This document shows positions 58,882 to 64,000 of a stretch of DNA of 64,000 bases, in pieces. A program made the translations under genes and the position numbers. The DNA comes from Enoplosus armatus (Eukaryota > Chordata > Actinopteri > Centrarchiformes > Enoplosidae), in the NCBI RefSeq assembly GCF_043641665.1, contig NC_092201.1, positions 381,001-445,000 on the forward strand, read 5' to 3'. Position 1 is the stretch's first letter. Each line of letters opens with the position of its first letter. The notes beneath the pieces are model-generated. The model saw nothing but the letters and a program-made list of their open reading frames with translations, made no database searches and was not told where the DNA came from.

Positions 58882-59415
58882 AGGCTGCGTTTCATTCACT
58901 TGGTATTACGTAACAGTCCACTTGAAGAGGGGAAGTGGGCGGGGGATTTAAATGGAACCACCTGCCCTTGTACACAGCCAGAAGTATCTTGGATCCCCCA
59001 GCTGTAGGCTTAGAGCTATACTGTCGAGTCAACCTGAACACACATCAGCCACCCACACAGGCCGATAAGATAAATTAGAAACAGTTAAACTGAAAAACTA
59101 TTTCTTCCGTAATTTTCATACAGATGAAAATGAGCTCATTAGCTAACCCCGGCACATTGACATTGATGTGTAAACTGAAATGATGATTAATGTGCATTGT
59201 CCCTGGTAAATAAATAAATAACTGGAGTTTCACGTACTGCCACCTAACCATTGATGTATTTCCTTCGACCAAATGCATGACTGCAATGCATTGTGGGTGA
59301 TATCCACCTCTGGAGTGACCTCCATTGTTGACTCGCTTTCACCAAGTTCTCACTCATGATGGCGGTGGAGGGGAAGTCGTCGAGGGCATGTTGAGCGGCT
59401 AATGAAACGCAGCCT
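58882..59415. mobile_element. Non-autonomous TIR element, 534 bp
   Basis: Bounded by perfect 15-bp inverted repeats AGGCTGCGTTTCATT (58882-58896) and AATGAAACGCAGCCT (59401-59415). No transposase is encoded. No clear target-site duplication was found, so the superfamily is open. A truncated relative sits at 43490-43650. Confidence 0.65.
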
Positions 59416-60266
59416 GAGAGAGGACGGCCGGATGCAGTCCAGCTAACGACAACATGGACCGTTACAGAAAGTGGAGACATGAAACATTCACCTGAGAACA
59501 TTCAGAGACACGAGAGCACCAATCAGAGCACAGCAACATCCAGAAACCTGCAGCAGGTGTTTTATAATGTTCTTCACTACAAACAGTTGATCAGTAAATG
59601 ATATGTTTACAGATAATTGTATGACTTTAAATCAGTAGTTTTCAACAAGAATAATCAATATAATAATGGTCCAAATCAATGAGAAGGTGGATCTAAATGT
59701 TTGACTGGTGTTTGTTTTTCACGTCGTACCAGAGTGGTGTGTGTGTGTGTGTGTGTTTGGCATCAAATAATTAATGAAATTAGTAAAGAGCTGTTGTTTA
59801 ATGGAGCTGATTTATTTGCTCCTCATCATGTTGGGATGGTTCCTGTTTCTCACCTGCTGCTGTTTGTCCCACTAATAATGACAAATAAAGATTTTCCAGC
59901 TTTAAGTGGATAAAGAAAGATTTCCTTTGAGCAGATGAGTTACAGCAGGACTCCTCGCCCCCCACTGGAGAGAGACTCTCCGGCTGTGAGGCTGTAATGA
60001 ATCAGCTCTGACTGATATCACCATCATGAGGCCTGAAGAGAGCTGCTGTCGCAGTGCTGCAGAGCTGCTGCTGCTGCTGCTGCCCAGGGAGGAAACAACA
60101 AGAGCAATCACACAGGAGGGACAGACAGACAGGCAGACAGACAGGTGAGCTCTGGCTTTGCAGCAGCCTGTCAGAGCAGCAGGACGGCAGATTAACGTTT
60201 TGACCTTTGCAGCTGCAGCAGTGATTCTCAAAATATTTATGATCATTACTTTCTGTCTCCTGCAGC
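59416..60266. other. Upstream flank, nothing firm
   Basis: Unique sequence with a short (TG)n (about 59738-59756), (CTG)n at about 60063-60083 and CAGA runs near 60120-60145. A low-repeat AT-rich segment with TAAT cores (about 59760-59900) may be regulatory. No gene. Confidence 0.5.
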
Positions 60267-61104
60267 CTCGTCCCTCCTTCATGTCCCTGCTTCACATCCC
60301 TCCTACACGTCCCTCCTTCTTGTCCCTCCTTCTTGTCCCGCCTTCACGTCCCTCCTACACGTCCCTCCTTCTCGTCCCGCCTTCACGTCCCTCCTTCTTG
60401 TCCCTCCTTCTTGTCCCGCCTTCACGTCCCTCCTTCCCGTCCCGCCTTCACGTCCCTCCTACACGTCCCTCCTTCACGTCCCTCCTTCCCGTCCCGCCTT
60501 CACGTCCCTCCTACACGTCCCGCCTTCACGTCCCTCCTTCACGTCCCTCCTTCCTGTCCCGCCTTCACATCCCGCCTTCACGTCCCTCCTACACGTCCCG
60601 CCTTCTCATCCCGCCTTCACGTCCCTCCTTCAAGTCCCGCCTTCACGTCCCGCCTTCCCGTCCCGCCTTCACGTCCCTCCTTCACGTCCCTCCTTCTCGT
60701 CCCGCCTTCACCTCCCTCCTTCACGTCCCTGCTTCACGTCCCTCCTACATGTCCCTCCTTCACGTCCCTCCTACACGTCCCTCCTTCACGTCCCTCCTTC
60801 AAGTCCTTCCTTCTCGTCCCGCCTTCACATCCCTCCCTCACGTCCCGCCTTCACGTCCCTCCTTCACGTCCCACCTTCACGTGCCTCCTTCACATCCCTC
60901 CTTCAAGGCCCGCCTTCACGTCCCTCCTTCACGTCCCTCCTTCAAGTCCCGCCTTCACGTCCCTCCTACACGTCCCTCCTTCAAGTCCCGCCTTCACGTC
61001 CCTCCTACACGTCCCTCCTTCTCGTCCCGCCTTCACCTCCCTCCTACACGTCCCCCCTACACGTCCCTCCTTCACGTCCCTCCTACACTTCCCTCGTTCA
61101 CCGA
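60267..61104. repeat. 12-bp minisatellite CTTCACGTCCCT
   Basis: About 70 units alternating CCTTCACGTCCC, TCCTACACGTCC and CCTTCTCGTCCC. Two plus-strand frames are open for over 300 codons, giving Pro/Ser/Arg/His-rich artefacts. Most units carry a CpG. Confidence 0.95.
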
Positions 61105-61227
61105 GAGATGACACGACAAGGGACGAGACGAGGCAGCAGAGAAAGTTTCAGAATCAGAATCATGTGTGCTGCTCACAACTGGGAGGGCTCAGGGAGGAAA
61201 CAACAAGAGCAACCACACAGGAGGGGA

Positions 61228-61253
61228 GAGACATGCAGACAGACAGACAGACA

Positions 61254-61287
<34 letters not shown>

Positions 61288-61313
61288 CGGACAGGCAGGC
61301 AGACAGGCAGGCA
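61228..61313. repeat. CAGA/CAGG tetranucleotide repeat
   Basis: CAGA units pass into CAGG units, then mixed. A shorter CAGACAGG cluster precedes the large array at about 60121-60145. GGAGG-AAACAACAAGAGCAA also occurs before both clusters (about 60090 and 61194), so the flank is duplicated too. Confidence 0.9.
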
Positions 61314-61322
61314 CCATTTAAA

Positions 61323-61722
61323 TGGCAAATGATCTCACTTATATAGCACTTTTCAACTGTCACGGTTCCCAAAGCGCTTTACAGCTAAGTCTCATTCACC
61401 CATTCACTAGGGTTCAGTGTCTTGCTCGCTTTGACAGGACAGGGGGACAGGAAGGGGGAACAGGACGGGGGGACAGCACGGGGGGACAGGATGGGGGGAG
61501 TCGGGATCAAACCCCCAACCCGCTCTACCCTGCTCTACCTCCCGTGCAACAGTGCTAACCACTGCGCCCCTAACAGGACGGGGGAACAGGACAGAGGGAC
61601 AGGAAGGGGGAACAGGACGGGGGGACAGCACGGGGGGACAGGATGGGGGGAGTCGGGATCAAACCCCCAACCCGCTCTACCCTGCTCTACCTCCCGTGCA
61701 ACAGTGCTAACCACTGCGCCCT
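61323..61722 (-). repeat. Teleost tRNA-like dispersed repeat with internal 152-bp tandem duplication
   Basis: TTATATAGCACTTTTCAACT, CCCAAAGCGCTTTACAGC and CATTCACCCATTCAC are signature blocks of a very common fish repeat. On the minus strand the other end has GTGGTTAGCAC (A-box-like) and GGTTTGATCCC (B-box-like). The segment 61446-61597, including the B-box end, is repeated from 61598 with a 152-bp offset, extending to 61721 or slightly beyond. Confidence 0.75.
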
Positions 61723-62411
61723 TAACTATTGTTCTGAGTCAGAGCTCAATGTTAAACTGCTGGTAACCATAGCAACAGTACTAATGTTTCACAAAGCCTC
61801 AGGCACCCTTGGAACCTCTTCAAGGACCCCTGTATGAAATTTGCACAACCTCCAAAAGGACCTCTGGAAACTCCTCAAAGACCTCCAGAACCTCTTCAGC
61901 CTAATGAACCTCTTCAAGACCTCCAACTCCACAAGGACCTCTAAAACCTTTTTAAAGGCACCAGAAACCACCTTAGAACCACTTCAAGACCTCAGGCTTC
62001 ACAACAGCATCTAAAACCCTCTCTGTGTCCCCTGAAACATCCTCAATGACCTTTACAATCCCCTTGAAGACTTAAATACCTCAACCTAAAGACCATCTGC
62101 AGTCACTTCAAGGATCCCTGGAACCTCTTTAAGACAACAATCTCAACAAGAACCTCTTAAAATTCTTCAAGGACCTCGACAGCCTCCTTAGTGACACCTA
62201 GAACCACTTCAAAAGGATCCTAAAGGCCTCTAGAACCTCTTCAAGACCTCACATCCCCCACAAAACATCCTCAAGAACTGCTGGAACATCCTTAAGTACT
62301 GAAGAGCCTCCTCAAGCACTCCTGTCAGGTGTCAGTTTAACCTCTGCTCCAAATCAGAGCTCAAGGTTGATTAATCTGCAGGTTACCATAGCAACAGTAC
62401 AGATGCTTCAG
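61723..62411. repeat. Degenerate CCTCTTCAAGACCTCC tandem region with duplicated flanks
   Basis: About 61800-62335 is a decayed tandem array of AACCTCTTCAAGACCTCC-like words. It is bracketed by related segments containing CCATAGCAACAGTAC: AGAGCTCAATGTT...ATGTTTCA at about 61740-61790 and AGAGCTCAAGGTT...ATGCTTCA at about 62358-62411. The array therefore lies between direct duplicates about 617 bp apart. Non-coding. Confidence 0.65.
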
Positions 62412-64000
62412 GGTTTGTTAGCAGTTAACTGAGAGCTGAACATGACTACAAACACTTTAAGACACAGAGGAGGATCTTTGTTTCTGACATTTTGATATGA
62501 AGTAAAATCGTTAAATGCTTGAAATAAAGCAGAATATATAAAAACTCATTAAGTCTAAGAACCATTTCATCTTATTGTTGGTATCAGAGCAGTTTGTTCC
62601 ACTTTCCTCTCATCACCATGTGAGCTGCATCTCCTCCATCGATTACAGCTGATTTGTGTTCCGGACTGTTTCTGCTTCTGAAACTAAAATCCATCTCAGA
62701 TCTTCTAATTGCAGCTTAAAAAAGACATTTTCTCCATTAATTGAAAGTAATTTTCCAGCTGCAGATAGCAGATTCAAACACAGCAGGCGTTTGTTGGAAA
62801 TTTGCCTTCTCTTTTAAAAATGCTCCTAGAAAGCACCTGAATTCTTGTCTGTTATGTATTCAATCAAAGACCTCCACACACACAAAGACACAGTGACTGG
62901 AGATTATAACTGTGCAACTGACCGCTTTAGCACCAGTAACTACTCACAGCAGGGAGAGTCGACCGACCGCTATAACCTGCAAGACGAGGGTCACATGACT
63001 GACAGGGGTGGCGGCGCTAGCACTGGGGCTAGCAAGCTAATCTGCTAGCATGTTTACTGCAGACTGGCTTATGAATGTATTAAGGAACACTGGTACAGCG
63101 TTCAAAGACGGCGCCTATTAATTTCTATGAAAATTGCTCACAAGGTGCATCTCCCGAAAAAGCCTCCACCGACTTCCTCATGTATCGTTCCCACAGAGCA
63201 TGCTCAGTAGAGTCCTTCTCCAGGCGAGACGTCTTGTGGTTGAGCCGACTGACTTCCTGTTGGCTCTCCGCACACATGAATGTCTGCTATTGGCTGTGCA
63301 AGCTGTAATTACTGTTAGTTCCTTTTGAGTTTGCACTTACTGTAACTCGCTCAGGACAGAAACGTCTAACAAATGAATATAAAGTGATGTAAAAAGCTTC
63401 TAGCAGCACCTGATGATGAACTTACTGGTGGGAGGGCCTGCAGAGTCCCAGAAACTACATCAGTGCTCAGACTAGTCTCAGTGTAAAGTAACTTGAGCAG
63501 AGCAGTGATTAAACAGTGATGTATGTGTGCGTGAGATGGACAGTCTAACAGTGTAATTCAGTGGGAGAGGCTTTAGAAGAGTCCCAGCACTCTTCCTTAA
63601 TTAGGTCAGTCTCTTTTAATTATCTCTCAGTCCGCAGAGAAAATTAGACCTCCAACACTTTGTCTCTCTCCCATCATCCATTTCTGCAGTCCCTCTTCTT
63701 TTGTCTCGGTGGTCTGAGAGGATCAGAGTATCGACATGGCTCTGTTTTAATGTCTCCATTACAGTTTTACTGCTCCAATAAAGGCTTAAAGGTTGGAGGT
63801 GATGGCAGGAGCAGAGACCAGATCTCAGTTTCACTTTTCAGCTTAATGTCAGACTTTTACTGAGTCCTCACTGAGAGAGTTTAATGGAGGATAAAGAGAG
63901 TAGAGATATCGGTTTCATTCAGAGTTTCACTGACATGCTCAAATGTTCCATTTATTGCTCACGCACAGAGCCTCCAAATCCCAAAATATGATATTTATTG
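62412..64000. other. Gene-free upstream flank; possible regulatory segments
   Basis: Unique sequence. 62580-62830 is rich in CAGCTG/TAAT/AATTA motifs and free of repeats, and 63540-63720 is similar. Neither is coding. GCTAGC motifs cluster at 63010-63050. Confidence 0.45.

Noticed and set aside
60158..61346. Pro/Ser/Arg-rich frames of over 300 codons
   Set aside because: A CTTCACGTCCCT array read in different phases; mucin-like appearance is a repeat artefact.

Overview
The window is vertebrate nuclear DNA, almost certainly from a ray-finned (teleost, probably percomorph) fish. The evidence is one recognisable vertebrate channel exon, a DD34E Tc1-like transposon, an L2-type LINE tail, tRNA-like SINE remnants, several repeat families I recognise from teleost genomes, and very many CA/TG microsatellites. 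No bacterial, viral or plasmid gene organisation is present.

There is one supported host gene. It is the first coding exon of a Shal-type (Kv4) voltage-gated potassium channel on the minus strand (17093-18204), best matched to kcnd2. The exon runs from the KChIP-binding N terminus through the T1 domain, S1-S5 and half of the pore loop. It stops at a splice donor inside the selectivity-filter coding region, the conserved Kv4 position for intron 1. A GC- and CpG-rich 5' UTR/promoter region lies at about 18205-19240. Positions 1-17092 are therefore the 5' part of intron 1, and exon 2 lies outside the window. Everything above about 19.3 kb is upstream flank with no gene I can support.

The rest is repeat-rich. 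Intron 1 holds a CA/ACTC array with higher-order structure (1.88-2.24 kb), a fold-back MITE with TTAA target duplications (2955-3309), a 1500-bp Tc1 element with an uninterrupted transposase (4878-6377), and 8-bp (10.15-10.55 kb) and 12-bp (13.53-14.33 kb) minisatellites. The upstream flank carries five more large minisatellites: 22.15-23.41 kb (11-bp modules, 693-bp higher-order duplication), 31.27-31.99 kb (15-bp modules), 41.44-43.35 kb (split by a 442-bp solo LTR with a TTAT target duplication), 52.07-52.88 kb and 60.27-61.10 kb (12-bp units). An L2 LINE 3' end (57.19-58.18 kb), a second reverse-transcriptase scrap (56.61-56.93 kb), a terminal-inverted-repeat element (58.88-59.42 kb), a tRNA-like repeat with an internal 152-bp tandem duplication (61.3-61.7 kb) and several dispersed repeats fill much of the remainder.

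The genes do not form a pathway: one neuronal/cardiac channel exon sits in a large non-coding territory. I found no novel multi-gene system. The most interesting structures are the density of large minisatellites around one channel gene, the solo LTR cleanly splitting a minisatellite, the intact-looking Tc1 copy, several long perfect hairpins, and an S4-S5 linker substitution in the channel.
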